Shown piece by piece: positions 26,456-35,716 of a DNA stretch of 44,269 nucleotides. The stretch is from NCBI GenBank assembly GCA_018435665.1, contig JAHDND010000082.1:1-44269 (forward strand), in the 5' to 3' direction. This stretch comes from Candidatus Thiosymbion sp. (GTDB lineage: Bacteria; Pseudomonadota; Gammaproteobacteria; Chromatiales; Chromatiaceae). Positions within the stretch are counted from its first letter, which is position 1. The number at the start of each line of letters is the position of its first letter. The translations under genes were made by a program, and so were the position numbers. The notes under the pieces were generated by a model, which worked only from the letters and a program-made list of their open reading frames with translations, searched no databases and was not told where the DNA came from.

Positions 26456-28633
26456 TTAACCGGACGTGACGGCCGGGCGGGTCCAGCGTTGGAGAATCGC
26501 CACCATGGCGTTGAGGTCCACGGGTTTGACGAGAAAATCGTTCATCCCGGCATCGAGGGCCTGCTGCCGCTCCTCGGGCAGGACACCGGCACTAAAGGCG
26601 ATCACTGGCAGGGAGTTTAGCCCCAGTTGGTGACGTAGGTGGCGGGTGGCGGTCAGGCCGTCCATGACCGGCATCTGGCAGTCCATCAGCACGGCAGCGA
26701 AGGCGGTGGGACGGTCCCGCAGTATGTCCAGGGCTTCCTGGCCGTTTTGCGCCAGGGAGACCAGTGCCCCCTCCAGGGTCAGCAAGTGTGATACCACCTC
26801 CAGGTTGATATCGTTGTCTTCCACGACCAGGATGGGAATTCCGCCTAACCGGGGCCCCACGGCCAACGGCGCGGGTTCGGAACAGGTCTCTCGCCCGGGG
26901 GAGCGGGGTGCGCGCCCGAAGGGGAGCTCAAACCAGAAGAGACTCCCGACCCCCGGGGTGCTGCTGGCGCCTATGGTCCCCCCCATGAGCTCCACCAGCC
27001 GGCAGGAGATGGACAGACCCAGGCCAGTGCCACCAAAGCGACGGGTGATACTGCTGTCGGCCTGGGTGAAGGGGTTGAACAGGCTCGGCAGGACCTCCGG
27101 GGCGATACCGATGCCGTTGTCCTCAACCTCGAAGCGGAGGGTGATCAGGTTCGCGCCCCGCGCCAGGGTCCGGACCCGGAGGTTGATCTCCCCACGCTCC
27201 GTGAACTTGATGGCGTTGCCCACCAGGTTGAGCAGGATCTGCTCCAACCGCAGGTCGTCGCCCACCAGGTCGTCACCCAGCCGGTTGTCGTCCCCCGGGT
27301 TGGCCTTGAGTTCCGGTGGGGTCTCGGTTCGCAGCGCGAGTCCCTTGTCCCGTGCCGGCCCGGCCATCAGGCCGGTCACCTGTTCCAGCAGCGGCGCCAG
27401 GGCAAAGGGGCGCGGTTCGAGGCGCAACTGGCCGGCCTCGATCTTGGAAAGATCGAGGATGTCGTTGATGATACTCAGTAAAGCGCGGCCCGAGACCCGT
27501 AGCCGCCGCACCATCTCCCGCTGGGTGGGCGTCAGGGGTTCCCGTTCCAGTACCTGAGCCAGACCGAGGATGCCATTCAGGGGGGTGCGGATTTCGTGGC
27601 TCATGTGGGCCAGGAAGTCGCTCTTGGCCCGACTGGCGTCCTCGGCGGCCTGGCGCGCCAGCCGCAATTCGGCCTCGAGCCGCCTCCGTTCGGTAATGTC
27701 GCGGGTGATGCCGACGAAGCCGGTAAATTCGCCATTCTCGGCATAGAGACCATTGGTGGTGACCTCTGTCCATACCGTCGAGCCGTCCTTGCGGGGTTGT
27801 TCCAACTCGCCACGGAAAGGCTCGACGGGCAATCCCGCCGCCACTCGGGACAGCGCTTCGTGAAAGGTCTCCGCGACGATGGCGAGCGAGTCCGGCGTCA
27901 GTGCCTCCGCCATGCCTTGCGTCATCACCTCCGCGGGGCTGTAGCCGCGGAGCTTGTGCACCGCCGGGCTGACGTAAGTGAAGTGTCCTTGGGCGTCCAT
28001 GGTCCAGATGACATCGGTCGCACGATCGGCGATAAGTCGATAGCTTTCCTCGCTATGGCGCAACGCTTTCTCGGCGCGCTGGCGGATCTCGATTTGGGTT
28101 TGCAGCAGTTCCGCCCGCCGTCGTTCTGTCAAGGAGAAGGCGACGATGAGCTGCCGGCTGATGATCAGGAAGAGGAGTAAGTAGAGGGGCACGAACAGAC
28201 TGGCGAGTCCGATGTCGAGGCCACTCTCCAAGCCGCTCTCCGCGCCGCCCCCCCAGGGTCCGGCGTGGTCAACGAGGCGCTCCAGGGGGTAACGGATCGC
28301 CCCAATCAACAACTGCGCTGTCAGGGCTATTTTCAGGCCACGGAGGGGAATGACCGTCTCCCCCTGCCGGATCAGCACCACCTCGCCCAGGGCCCAGAGG
28401 CAAAAGCTGAGCTGGAGCAGGGCGAGGAGGAAAATCTGGGCCTCGTAGAGGTGATTGAAGGCCAGGACCTCGAAGGTGTAATTGACCAGGAAGATCAGAA
28501 CGGCGAGCAGCCAGACGGTCTGGAGGGTTGCCGAGATCCTCGCGGAGGGGGAGGAGGCGGGCCCATCCGGACCCGGCTTGGCAGGGGAGAACAGGGCGGG
28601 GATCTTGGGCACGGAATCAGCGGTTCCTGTCAC
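26456..28633 (-). CDS. Membrane hybrid histidine kinase (PAS-HisKA-HATPase-REC)
   Basis: This is a 725-residue hybrid kinase. The N-terminal 175 residues hold about four membrane segments, then a short coiled-coil ([21 protein letters not shown]). A PAS domain follows ([20 protein letters not shown]) with its PAC region ([13 protein letters not shown]). The phospho-acceptor His is near residue 346 in [13 protein letters not shown]. The ATPase boxes are [20 protein letters not shown] and GGTGLGLSI. The C-terminal receiver has Asp near residue 651 in [11 protein letters not shown] and Lys in FLVKPVD. No output domain or separate regulator gene is adjacent. It lies 40 bases after a TRAP-type solute-binding protein gene, which probably supplies the ligand signal. 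Confidence 0.93.
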   Translation of the reverse strand: MTGTADSVPKIPALFSPAKPGPDGPASSPSARISATLQTVWLLAVLIFLVNYTFEVLAFNHLYEAQIFLLALLQLSFCLWALGEVVLIRQGETVIPLRGLKIALTAQLLIGAIRYPLERLVDHAGPWGGGAESGLESGLDIGLASLFVPLYLLLFLIISRQLIVAFSLTERRRAELLQTQIEIRQRAEKALRHSEESYRLIADRATDVIWTMDAQGHFTYVSPAVHKLRGYSPAEVMTQGMAEALTPDSLAIVAETFHEALSRVAAGLPVEPFRGELEQPRKDGSTVWTEVTTNGLYAENGEFTGFVGITRDITERRRLEAELRLARQAAEDASRAKSDFLAHMSHEIRTPLNGILGLAQVLEREPLTPTQREMVRRLRVSGRALLSIINDILDLSKIEAGQLRLEPRPFALAPLLEQVTGLMAGPARDKGLALRTETPPELKANPGDDNRLGDDLVGDDLRLEQILLNLVGNAIKFTERGEINLRVRTLARGANLITLRFEVEDNGIGIAPEVLPSLFNPFTQADSSITRRFGGTGLGLSISCRLVELMGGTIGASSTPGVGSLFWFELPFGRAPRSPGRETCSEPAPLAVGPRLGGIPILVVEDNDINLEVVSHLLTLEGALVSLAQNGQEALDILRDRPTAFAAVLMDCQMPVMDGLTATRHLRHQLGLNSLPVIAFSAGVLPEERQQALDAGMNDFLVKPVDLNAMVAILQRWTRPAVTSG

Positions 28634-28673
28634 CTGGTCAGGGCGGGGGGCAGGGGCGGGGCGGTGCCCGGAA

Positions 28674-29702
28674 TCAGGGCACCAGGGCCAGGACCTTGGC
28701 TTCCCACTCGGTCCGACAGCCCGGATGGACGCGCTCGCATTTCTCCGCCCATTCCGGCAACAGCAGGGTTTGGGCTAGTGCTTTCAGGCGCTGACTGTCA
28801 TGGGGGGAAGGCTCGACCAGGGCCATCTGGTAGGGTTTGCCCCACTGGCAGTCACCGCCGACATTGCATGAGGAGGCATCGGCGTGGATGGCTTGGGAAA
28901 AGGCCCAGAGATCATCCAGATAGGCATCGAAGGCGTCTTGCAGGATCTCCTGCTGCCGCCGGGAGAATTGAGCCCATTTTTTCAGGGAGATGGCATAGCC
29001 ATTGAGACCAAAATGCACCGCCAGGGGGAAATAGGCCTGGCTGTGCTCCGCCCAGCCGGCGTAGTTGGCGGAGGCGGCGCTGGTGATGGCGCAATCCACC
29101 AGGCCATCGGCCAGGGCGTTCCGGGTCTCGTCAAAGGCGATGATGGCGGGCGTTCCGCCCAGGGCGGTGATCAGACTCGCCATGGAGGGGCTGGCGACCC
29201 GCACCTTCAAGCCGGCGAGATCATCGAGGTGCTGGATGGGGTGGCGGCAGAAAAACACCTGGGGGCCGAAGGTCCAGACACCCAGCAACTTGGCGTCGAA
29301 GGTCTCCCGTAGGTAGCGGTCGACGGTTGCCGCGTAACTGCGCGCCACCCGCCGGGCCGTCTCGAAGTCGGCATAAAGCCCGACCAGGTCGATACCCTGC
29401 AAACTGGGTTCCGCCTCGCTGTTCTGGATGAACCTCAGGGAGACCAGGTCGAATACCCCTTCCCGCAACATTTGCAGTTGGTAGGTGTCCTTGAGCCCGG
29501 TCTCGTTGATGGGCGTGTAGGTCACCTGGAGTGGCAGGCCGGTGATCCTCGCCAGGTCACGAAAGAAGGGGGCCTCCTTGGCCTCTTGCATCAGTCCGGT
29601 CGTGGTCGGCTGGCCGATGACCACCAGCGGGATTTCGTCCAAGACCACCCAGGACAGGGCGAAAGCGGCAACCAGGGTCACAAACAGCAACATCCGTTTC
29701 AT
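28674..29702 (-). CDS. TRAP-type (DctP) periplasmic solute-binding protein
   Basis: This 342-residue protein has an N-terminal signal or anchor (MKRMLLFVTLVAAFALSWVV). A DctP-family core follows: GLKVRVASPSMASLITALGGTPAIIAFDET and ALADGLVDCAITS. The Arg in KVRV is the usual carboxylate-binding residue of the family. No TRAP membrane subunits (DctQ/DctM) are nearby. The only partner is the hybrid kinase downstream, so it most likely acts as a ligand sensor for an organic acid rather than in uptake. The C-terminal part includes three Cys (SSCNVGGDC, EKCE) that are unusual for the family and could form disulfides. Confidence 0.88.
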   Translation of the reverse strand: MKRMLLFVTLVAAFALSWVVLDEIPLVVIGQPTTTGLMQEAKEAPFFRDLARITGLPLQVTYTPINETGLKDTYQLQMLREGVFDLVSLRFIQNSEAEPSLQGIDLVGLYADFETARRVARSYAATVDRYLRETFDAKLLGVWTFGPQVFFCRHPIQHLDDLAGLKVRVASPSMASLITALGGTPAIIAFDETRNALADGLVDCAITSAASANYAGWAEHSQAYFPLAVHFGLNGYAISLKKWAQFSRRQQEILQDAFDAYLDDLWAFSQAIHADASSCNVGGDCQWGKPYQMALVEPSPHDSQRLKALAQTLLLPEWAEKCERVHPGCRTEWEAKVLALVP

Positions 29703-29848
29703 TGTGTTGATTTTTGTATCCTCGATAGCCAGAACCGCGGACCCGGGGACCCGGGAGCACCGGGTCGAGCAGCGAGAGGGGCAGGGCGGATGTCGGGGGC
29801 TGGTGGCTAGGGGTTGGGCCCGCCCAGCGACAGGATTCAGCAGTTCGT

Positions 29849-29854
29849 ATTATA
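29849..29854 (-). promoter_or_regulatory. Consensus -10 box for the DctP-kinase operon
   Basis: TATAAT on the minus strand at 29849-29854, in context TGGCTATAATACG, is a perfect -10. It sits just downstream of two 61-base direct repeats. The -35 is poor, which suggests activation by a factor binding the repeats. The predicted leader to the ATG at 29702 is about 140 bases. Confidence 0.55.
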
Positions 29855-29866
29855 GCCAGGTCGCTG

Positions 29867-29990
29867 GCGTGAAACTCACGGCAAAGCCTTTCATCTTCGG
29901 GGCTGTGGCGGGCCCCCTCATGACAGTGAGCGTGAAAGTCACGGCAGAGTCTTTCATGGCCAGGGACGTGGCGCGCCACCACATGACAGT
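29867..29990. repeat. Two 61-bp direct repeats upstream of the DctP-kinase operon
   Basis: Copies at 29867-29927 and 29930-29990 are separated by two bases. Both start GCGTGAAA, keep CACGGCA and CTTTCAT at the same spacing and end CATGACAGT. Each begins with a small inverted motif, GTGAAACTCAC or GTGAAAGTCAC. They lie between the ABC ATPase stop and the -10 box, the right place for a pair of operators. Confidence 0.8.
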
Positions 29991-30865
29991 TAGCCAGCTA
30001 AGGTCCTGCCTTCCCCCACCTCCTCCTGGGTGCGGCCATCGCGGATGTGGTAAAGGCGCCTGAAGGTGGGGATGATCTTCTCGTCATGGGTGACGACGAT
30101 GACGGCGGTCTGGTACTGGCGCGCCATTTGATTCAGCAGGCGAATGACGCCGAGGGCGCGCTCGCTGTCGAGGGGGGCGGTGGGCTCGTCGGCCAGGATC
30201 ACCGGGGGGCGGTTGGCCAGGGCACGGGCGATGGCCACCCGTTGCTGCTCGCCGCCGGAGAGGTGGGCGGGCAGGGCGCGGGCGCGATGGCTGACGTCCA
30301 GGGCGGAGAGCAGCTCCCGGGCCTGATCACGGGCCAGGCCGTTGGCCTGGCCGGCCAGCATCAGGGGCAGGGCGACGTTGTCGGTGACATCGAGGAAGGG
30401 GATCAGGTAGGGGGCCTGAAAGACGAAGCCGATCTTGTCGCGACGCAGGGCGCGCCGGTCGGGGATGCGCCAGCCCTCGTCATAGATGACCTCCTCCCCC
30501 AGGGTCATGCGCCCGCCGCTGGGCTCGATGACCGCCCCCAGGCACTTGAGCAGGGTGCTCTTGCCCGAGCCCGAGGGGCCGATGAGACCGATCACTTCGC
30601 CAGGGGCCACCGCCAGGTCCACCCCCTTGAGGGCGTCCACCGCCGTGTCGCCGGCACCGAATCGCTTGCGCAGGCCCTCGATCCGGATGCCATGGGTCGC
30701 CCCGATGCCCGGCAGTTCAGGATTGCCCAGAACGCCAGCGGGGAACCCGGCGCCGGCGCTAATGCCAGCACCAGGGGCGCGATGGATCCCCGGACGCCCT
30801 GGGCCATCCCGATGATCTTGGTCCCCTGGGGCGGCGTGGTCAGGGGGAATCCTGGCTTCAACCAC
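29990..30865 (-). CDS. ABC transporter ATP-binding protein (MacB/LolD-like)
   Basis: This cytoplasmic ATPase belongs to a tripartite export system. The ABC core begins at [12 protein letters not shown]. It has Walker [10 protein letters not shown] near residues 95-103, the signature [15 protein letters not shown] and Walker [13 protein letters not shown] followed by the switch His in VVTHD. No ATG, GTG or TTG in frame lies close to the core. The nearest is GTG at 30863-30865, overlapping the permease stop, which gives an N-terminal extension of about 55 residues without family resemblance. A longer ORF to 30901 is not credible. Either this coupled GTG is used, or the start is non-canonical. 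Confidence 0.88.
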   Translation of the reverse strand: MVEARIPPDHAAPGDQDHRDGPGRPGIHRAPGAGISAGAGFPAGVLGNPELPGIGATHGIRIEGLRKRFGAGDTAVDALKGVDLAVAPGEVIGLIGPSGSGKSTLLKCLGAVIEPSGGRMTLGEEVIYDEGWRIPDRRALRRDKIGFVFQAPYLIPFLDVTDNVALPLMLAGQANGLARDQARELLSALDVSHRARALPAHLSGGEQQRVAIARALANRPPVILADEPTAPLDSERALGVIRLLNQMARQYQTAVIVVTHDEKIIPTFRRLYHIRDGRTQEEVGEGRTLAG

Positions 30866-32060
30866 CGATGGCCTCCGCCGGGTCCACCCGGAGCGCGGCA
30901 CGGATGGCGATGAGGCTCGCTAGCGTGCAGATGAGCATGACGATGGCGAAGCCGCGCGCCGCGTCGCCTGGCAACAGCAGGACGTACTTGGGGAAGACCG
31001 GCGCCCAGAGGCTGGCGGCGATCTTGCCGACCATGAAGCCGATGGCCCCCAGGCCCAGGGCCTGCCACAGGATCATGGCGGCAATGGTGCGGTTGCGGGT
31101 GCCGATGAGCTTGAGCACCGCGATCTCGCGGATCTTGCCCAGGGTCAGGGTGTAGATGATGAAGGCGACGATGGCGGCGCTGACCACGGAGAGGATGACC
31201 AGGAACATAAAGATCTGCCGCGCCGAGGTGGCGATGAGCTTGGCCTGGAGGATCTCGTTCATCTCGGCGCGGGTGTGGACGCCGAGGCGCTTCCAGCGGC
31301 GGATGTCGGCGGCCACCGCATCCACGTCCGCCCCCGGGGTTACCCGCACCAGGATGGCGTTGACGGCGCTGCTCTCGGTCTGGGTGGCGAGCACCGCCGC
31401 CAGCACCCCGGGCTGGCCGGGGCGGTTGAGCTGGGGATTGGCCAGGGTGCGCTGGCGCTGATGGACGATGGCGTCGTTGTCCTTGAGGAACTGAGCCTCC
31501 TGGGCATCCTTCAGGGGGATGAAAATCATGGGATCACCGCCGGAGGACACGGCGCGGCGCGTCAGCCCGACCACGGTGTAAAGGTTGCGGCGGATACGGA
31601 CCTGCTCACCCATCTGGAAGCCGGTCGCCAGGTCCGCCACCGCCTCGTAATGGCCGCGGGTGAGATGGCGCCCGGCGACCAGGAAACGCGGCTGGCCCGG
31701 TTCGCCAGGACCTCCGGGGACCACGCCGACCACCATGGCCCGCCGATCCCGCTCCCCCTGGCCCACTTGCATGGTGAGGTAGGTGACATTGGCCGCCCGT
31801 GCCACGCCCGGCAGGGTGAGGATGCCCCGGTAGAGGTCGTCCTGGAGACTGGAGGACTCGGCATGGGGCCCCAGGGTGTCCCGCTGCACCACCCACAAGT
31901 CCGCCCCGCTGGTGTCGAGCAAGACCTCGGCGTCGTCCACCATGCCGCGATAGATGCCGGCCATGGAAAGGGTGACGCCGATGAGCAGGCCCAAGCCCAG
32001 GCCGGTGAAGACGAACTTGCCCCAGGCGTGGAGGATATCGCGGCCGGCGAGGCTGATCAC
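30858..32060 (-). CDS. ABC transporter permease, FtsX/MacB type
   Basis: This 400-residue inner-membrane permease has one N-terminal membrane helix (FVFTGLGLGLLIGVTLSMAG), then a large periplasmic domain (about residues 40-270, with VVQRDTLGP and MVVGVVPG). Three C-terminal helices follow, including the FtsX-type FLVILSVVSAAIVAFIIYTLTLGKIREIAVLKLIGTRN. This is the topology of MacB and DevC/LolE-like permeases. It overlaps the membrane fusion protein gene by four bases upstream and the ATPase start downstream. It works with those two to extrude a substrate, perhaps via a TolC-type channel encoded elsewhere. Confidence 0.92.
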   Translation of the reverse strand: MISLAGRDILHAWGKFVFTGLGLGLLIGVTLSMAGIYRGMVDDAEVLLDTSGADLWVVQRDTLGPHAESSSLQDDLYRGILTLPGVARAANVTYLTMQVGQGERDRRAMVVGVVPGGPGEPGQPRFLVAGRHLTRGHYEAVADLATGFQMGEQVRIRRNLYTVVGLTRRAVSSGGDPMIFIPLKDAQEAQFLKDNDAIVHQRQRTLANPQLNRPGQPGVLAAVLATQTESSAVNAILVRVTPGADVDAVAADIRRWKRLGVHTRAEMNEILQAKLIATSARQIFMFLVILSVVSAAIVAFIIYTLTLGKIREIAVLKLIGTRNRTIAAMILWQALGLGAIGFMVGKIAASLWAPVFPKYVLLLPGDAARGFAIVMLICTLASLIAIRAALRVDPAEAIGG

Positions 32061-33490
32061 CGCGGCGCTCCAGGCATCGAGGTGGGTCCGCTCACGGGGG
32101 CGGCGGGGCTATAGGGGCTATTGGGGTTAACGGGGTTAACGGGGTTTCTCGGGATACCAGGGCCTCTTGGGCTGTCAGCGCTGCTGATGTCGCTGGTAGC
32201 CTCAGGGATGCTAGGAGTTCTAGCGACGCTGCCGCCGCCGTTGAGTCCAGAGGCACCAGAGAAGCTAGATGGCGATACAGCAGGAACGTCAAAGGTACCA
32301 GTGACGCCAGGGATGGTGTCCCGGACCTCGATCCGGCTGCCGGGGCTCAGGGGCGAACGACTATGCACCACCACCCGGTCACCGGCCTTCAGCCCGGCCA
32401 GGATCTGGACCCGGCCGTCCAGGTCCGACAGGCCCTTTTCCACCGGGACAAAGCGGGGCTCCTCGTTCCCCTCCAGCCGCCAGACGCCAAGCTGGCCATC
32501 GCGGCGGTGCAGGGCGGCGTTAGGCACCCAGGGCGTGGGGGGCAGGGGCGCGAGATCGACCCTGACCTCGGCCAGTTCACCCAGGTGGGGCAGGGGATCG
32601 GGGAGGGGGGTGAAGCCGACCTTGGCGAGGAGCTCCTCGGTCACGGCATCGGCCCGGGGCTCCACCCGGTCCACCACCCCGGCCAGAGTCGCCAGGGGTT
32701 GGGAACGCAGGTTGATCCGCGCCGCCAGGCCCGCGGCCAGGCCACCGGCGCCGAGCTGGTCGAAACGGGTGTCGACCCAGAGCTGCCCGGCATCGATCAC
32801 CTCGACCACCGACTGGCCCGCCACCAGGGTGCTGCCCGGCTCCGCGTCCCGGGAGACCACCAGGGCGTCCACCGGGGCGATCAGGCGCAGGTTGGCGCGT
32901 TGGCGGACCAGGGCCTCGCGTTCGGCCTCGACCCGTTTCAGTTCCTGCTCGGCGGATTCCCGATTGGCCCGGGCGGTCTGAAGACCGGCCGCGGCCACCT
33001 GGGACTCCTGGCGCTTGGCCTCGACGGTATCCTCACTGGCGGTCTTGGCCAGCAGGAGTTGCTCGTAGCGCTTGACCTGGGCAGTGGCGAAGTCGCGCCG
33101 CGCCTGGGCATCGTCGACCTGGGCGCGGGCGGCCTCCACCCCGGCCTGGGCGCGCCGCAGGGCCGCCTCCTGGGCGGTGACCCGGTCATCCAGGTCCACC
33201 GGGTCCATCTCCCCCAGCAACTGCCCAGCCTTGACCCGCTCGCCCACCTGCACCTCCACCCGGCTCACCCGCCCGGCAACGGTGGGGCCGATGCGGTAGG
33301 TGTAGCGCGCCTCCACCGTGCCGACGCCAAAGAGGCTGGGGCGGATGCCGTCCACCTGGACGGTCGCCAGGGTCACCGGAACCGGCGCCAGGGGGCCGGT
33401 GGTCAGGGCCAGCCAGAGAAAGGCGGCCCCCAGGGGGAGGAGAAAGGCGAGTAGGGGCAGGGCGCGCCGGGGGATGGGAAGGTAAAGCAT
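32057..33490 (-). CDS. Periplasmic membrane fusion protein (HlyD/RND-ABC adaptor)
   Basis: This 477-residue adaptor has an N-terminal signal anchor (ALPLLAFLLPLGAAFLWLAL). A barrel-sandwich half (VGTVEARYTYRIGPTVAGRVSRVEVQVGERVKAGQLLGEMD, in pieces) and a long alpha-helical hairpin (about residues 95-205) follow. The beta-barrel comes next, with VDALVVSRDAEPGSTLVAGQSVVEVID. The last about 75 residues are a low-complexity Pro/Ser/Asn tail encoded partly by 9-base tandem repeats. The tail is atypical for the family. The gene starts the three-gene exporter operon, 36 bases after norD. Confidence 0.92.
   Translation of the reverse strand: MLYLPIPRRALPLLAFLLPLGAAFLWLALTTGPLAPVPVTLATVQVDGIRPSLFGVGTVEARYTYRIGPTVAGRVSRVEVQVGERVKAGQLLGEMDPVDLDDRVTAQEAALRRAQAGVEAARAQVDDAQARRDFATAQVKRYEQLLLAKTASEDTVEAKRQESQVAAAGLQTARANRESAEQELKRVEAEREALVRQRANLRLIAPVDALVVSRDAEPGSTLVAGQSVVEVIDAGQLWVDTRFDQLGAGGLAAGLAARINLRSQPLATLAGVVDRVEPRADAVTEELLAKVGFTPLPDPLPHLGELAEVRVDLAPLPPTPWVPNAALHRRDGQLGVWRLEGNEEPRFVPVEKGLSDLDGRVQILAGLKAGDRVVVHSRSPLSPGSRIEVRDTIPGVTGTFDVPAVSPSSFSGASGLNGGGSVARTPSIPEATSDISSADSPRGPGIPRNPVNPVNPNSPYSPAAPVSGPTSMPGAPR
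32105..32158. repeat. Nonamer tandem repeats at the 3' end of the adaptor gene
   Basis: On the plus strand the units GGGGCTATA, GGGGCTATT, GGGGTTAAC, GGGGTTAAC, GGGGTTTCT and CGGGATACC follow in strict 9-base phase. Read on the coding strand they give the NPVNPVNPNSPYSP region of the adaptor tail, so length changes stay in frame. Confidence 0.75.
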
Positions 33491-33526
33491 GGGTTTGATC
33501 GCCGTGGAAGGGATTCCGCCCCGCGC

Positions 33527-35428
33527 TCAGGTCGCTGCCGTCAGGCGGGCATAGAGGAGGGGGAGTCGAGCGGGAAGCTCGGCGGGGTTGCGGATGACCA
33601 CATAGCCGCCGCTGCCGAAGAGGTGGGGGAGGTAATCGTTGCCCTCCGGGTCGATGGTGACACAGAAGGGCTCCAGGCCCTGGCGGCGGGCCTCGGCCAC
33701 GGCGTGGCGGGTGTCCTCGATGCCCCAGCGGCCCTCGTAACGGTCCAGGTCGTTGGGCTTGCCGTCGGTGAGGATCAACAGCAGACGGCGACCGGCGGGC
33801 TCCAGGGCCAGGCGCTTGGCGGCGTGGCGGATGCCGGCGCCCAGGCGGGTGTAATAGCCGGGCTTGATGGCCTGGATACGGCCGCGGATCACCGCGCCAT
33901 AGGGCTCGCCGAAGGCCTTGAGGCGGTGGACGCGCACCGGGTCGCGGCGGCGGGAGCTGAAGCCGAGCATGGCGAAGCGGTCGCCGGTGGCGGCCAGGCT
34001 CTCCCCGAAGAGGAAGAGGCTGTCGCGGATGGCGTCGATGACCCGGCCGCGGTCGTCGATCCAGGTATCAGTGGACAGGGACAGGTCCGCCAGCAGCAGG
34101 CAGGCCAGGTCGCGGGCGCCGCTGCGCATCTGGCGATAGAGGCGGCTGGCGTCGCCCTGAACCCCCGCGTGGCGGTCGGTGGCGAAGCGCAGGTAGGCGT
34201 CGAGGTCGATGGCCTCGCCGTCGGGGCGGCCGCGCAACCAGGTGCGGGCCGGGGTCAGGGCCTGGAACTGGTCGCGCAGGCGCTGGGCGGTGCGGCGCAG
34301 GTGGTCGGGGAGGGGGCAGGGTGGAGCCTCGGCGGCCAGCATCTCGTGGATGCGGCAGTGATCAGGCAGGAGGCGACGCTGTTTCCAGTCCCATTCCGGC
34401 AGGCGCTCGCCATCGCTGAGGATCAGGTCGTCCTCGCTGGCGGCGGGCAGGTCGAGGTCGAAGCGCAGGCGCGCGCCGCTGGCCTTGCGATCGCGGGCGA
34501 CGGCGATCTGGTCCATATCCTCGGCGGCGGCCTTGGCGCGCTCCAGGTCGTCCTCCTCGTCGGTGGCGCGATCGACGCGGACGTATTCGCCCCAGGAAAA
34601 GATGTTCTCCATGCGGATGCCGATGAAGCCGGCGTCCTTCTTTGGCATCTCGGCGCGCTCGGCCCGGCGTCGGCGCCGCCGGCCCAGGTCGGCGCTGGCC
34701 TCGTCGGGGGTGCGCTCCTGGTCTTCGGGGTCGTGGGAGGCGGAGGCGGCACCCTGCGGCAGGGGTGGGTCCGGGTGGAGCCAGAGCGGGACGGGCAGGG
34801 GCGGGCGTTGCCGTTGCCGCCTGGATGGAGGAAGGCGTGTCCGCCCGCCCGCACCGGTCTGGGAATGGGCCAGAATCGGGCCGCTGACGCTGCCGGGATC
34901 GGTCAGGGCCTGGCGGATGGCGATCTCGGCCCTGGCTTCCCCGGGGGGAAGATGGGCTGGATCGGGGCGTTCGGCCAGATGGGCCTCGACCAGCCGCTGG
35001 TAGCGTGACACCAGACCAGGAAAACGCTCCAGGGCGGAACGGGCCAGGCGCTGGTTACCGGTCAGCCAGTCGTCATCCGCCTGGGCCTCACCCGTGGCCA
35101 GGGCGGCCAGCCACAGATAAAGGTCGCGATTGAGGCCTGACTCCGGGAAGCGGTCGATGACCGGTGGCAGCATCAGGGCGCGGTCGTCGCGCCAGGCCAG
35201 GGCCATGCGGTTGCCTGACCCGGCGATGCGCGCCAGCAGTCTGCGCCGGGCGCCATGGGTGTAATCGTCCCCGGCCTTGACCTCCAGGCCAGCATCGCCA
35301 CCCAGGGCGCGGAAGACGATGCCCAGGGTGACGGCCATGTCCTCCAGTCGCACCGCCGCCTCCGGATAACGCCGCTCGCTGGCCCGGGTGATGAGGCGAT
35401 GCCAGAGGGCGCCGACCTGTTCTTCCAT
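33527..35428 (-). CDS. norD: Nitric oxide reductase activation protein NorD
   Basis: This 633-residue protein carries a C-terminal von Willebrand A domain. Its MIDAS motif is visible as LLADLSLSTDTWI, with the later ILTDGKPND. It acts with the MoxR-type ATPase NorQ to assemble or activate cytochrome bc NO reductase, probably by metal insertion. The middle region (about residues 185-270) is low-complexity, rich in Pro, Arg and Gln (PPSRRQRQRPPLPVP), and varies between homologues. CbbO-type rubisco activases are related; the neighbouring norE/norF-like genes favour NorD. The gene follows norQ after a 288-base gap. Confidence 0.88.
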   Translation of the reverse strand: MEEQVGALWHRLITRASERRYPEAAVRLEDMAVTLGIVFRALGGDAGLEVKAGDDYTHGARRRLLARIAGSGNRMALAWRDDRALMLPPVIDRFPESGLNRDLYLWLAALATGEAQADDDWLTGNQRLARSALERFPGLVSRYQRLVEAHLAERPDPAHLPPGEARAEIAIRQALTDPGSVSGPILAHSQTGAGGRTRLPPSRRQRQRPPLPVPLWLHPDPPLPQGAASASHDPEDQERTPDEASADLGRRRRRRAERAEMPKKDAGFIGIRMENIFSWGEYVRVDRATDEEDDLERAKAAAEDMDQIAVARDRKASGARLRFDLDLPAASEDDLILSDGERLPEWDWKQRRLLPDHCRIHEMLAAEAPPCPLPDHLRRTAQRLRDQFQALTPARTWLRGRPDGEAIDLDAYLRFATDRHAGVQGDASRLYRQMRSGARDLACLLLADLSLSTDTWIDDRGRVIDAIRDSLFLFGESLAATGDRFAMLGFSSRRRDPVRVHRLKAFGEPYGAVIRGRIQAIKPGYYTRLGAGIRHAAKRLALEPAGRRLLLILTDGKPNDLDRYEGRWGIEDTRHAVAEARRQGLEPFCVTIDPEGNDYLPHLFGSGGYVVIRNPAELPARLPLLYARLTAAT

Positions 35429-35716
35429 TCTGTCAGGTCCTGAGCTTAGGGGCAGTCAGGGACGTCAGGGACGGTCCCGGATCGGGTGGTTTCTGGCAGG
35501 GATTCACGCAGATGACTGGGGAACAGGATTCTGTTAAAGGAAATTCCCGATCGGGTGGTCCCTGACGGGAGGGTTCGGCAGATTCTTCGGTAGGGAATGT
35601 GGTTCTGGTTTTGCATGGGTTACGAAGTACTGGCAAATTTTCGCTTGGAAAATGGATTTGGCCCTTGAGAGGAAATGCCGCCGACCCCGCAGAGGATTGG
35701 GGGCATAGCCCGTCCT
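35429..35716. other. 288-base gap between norQ and norD with direct repeats
   Basis: No gene is convincing here; the ORF that crosses it is a shadow of norQ. Two imperfect copies of ATCGGGTGGT lie at 35481-35490 and 35551-35560 in similar surroundings (CCCG before, CTG or CCTG after). GTCAGGGACGTCAGGGACGG at 35457-35476 is itself a tandem pair. A separate norD promoter could lie here. Confidence 0.45.
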
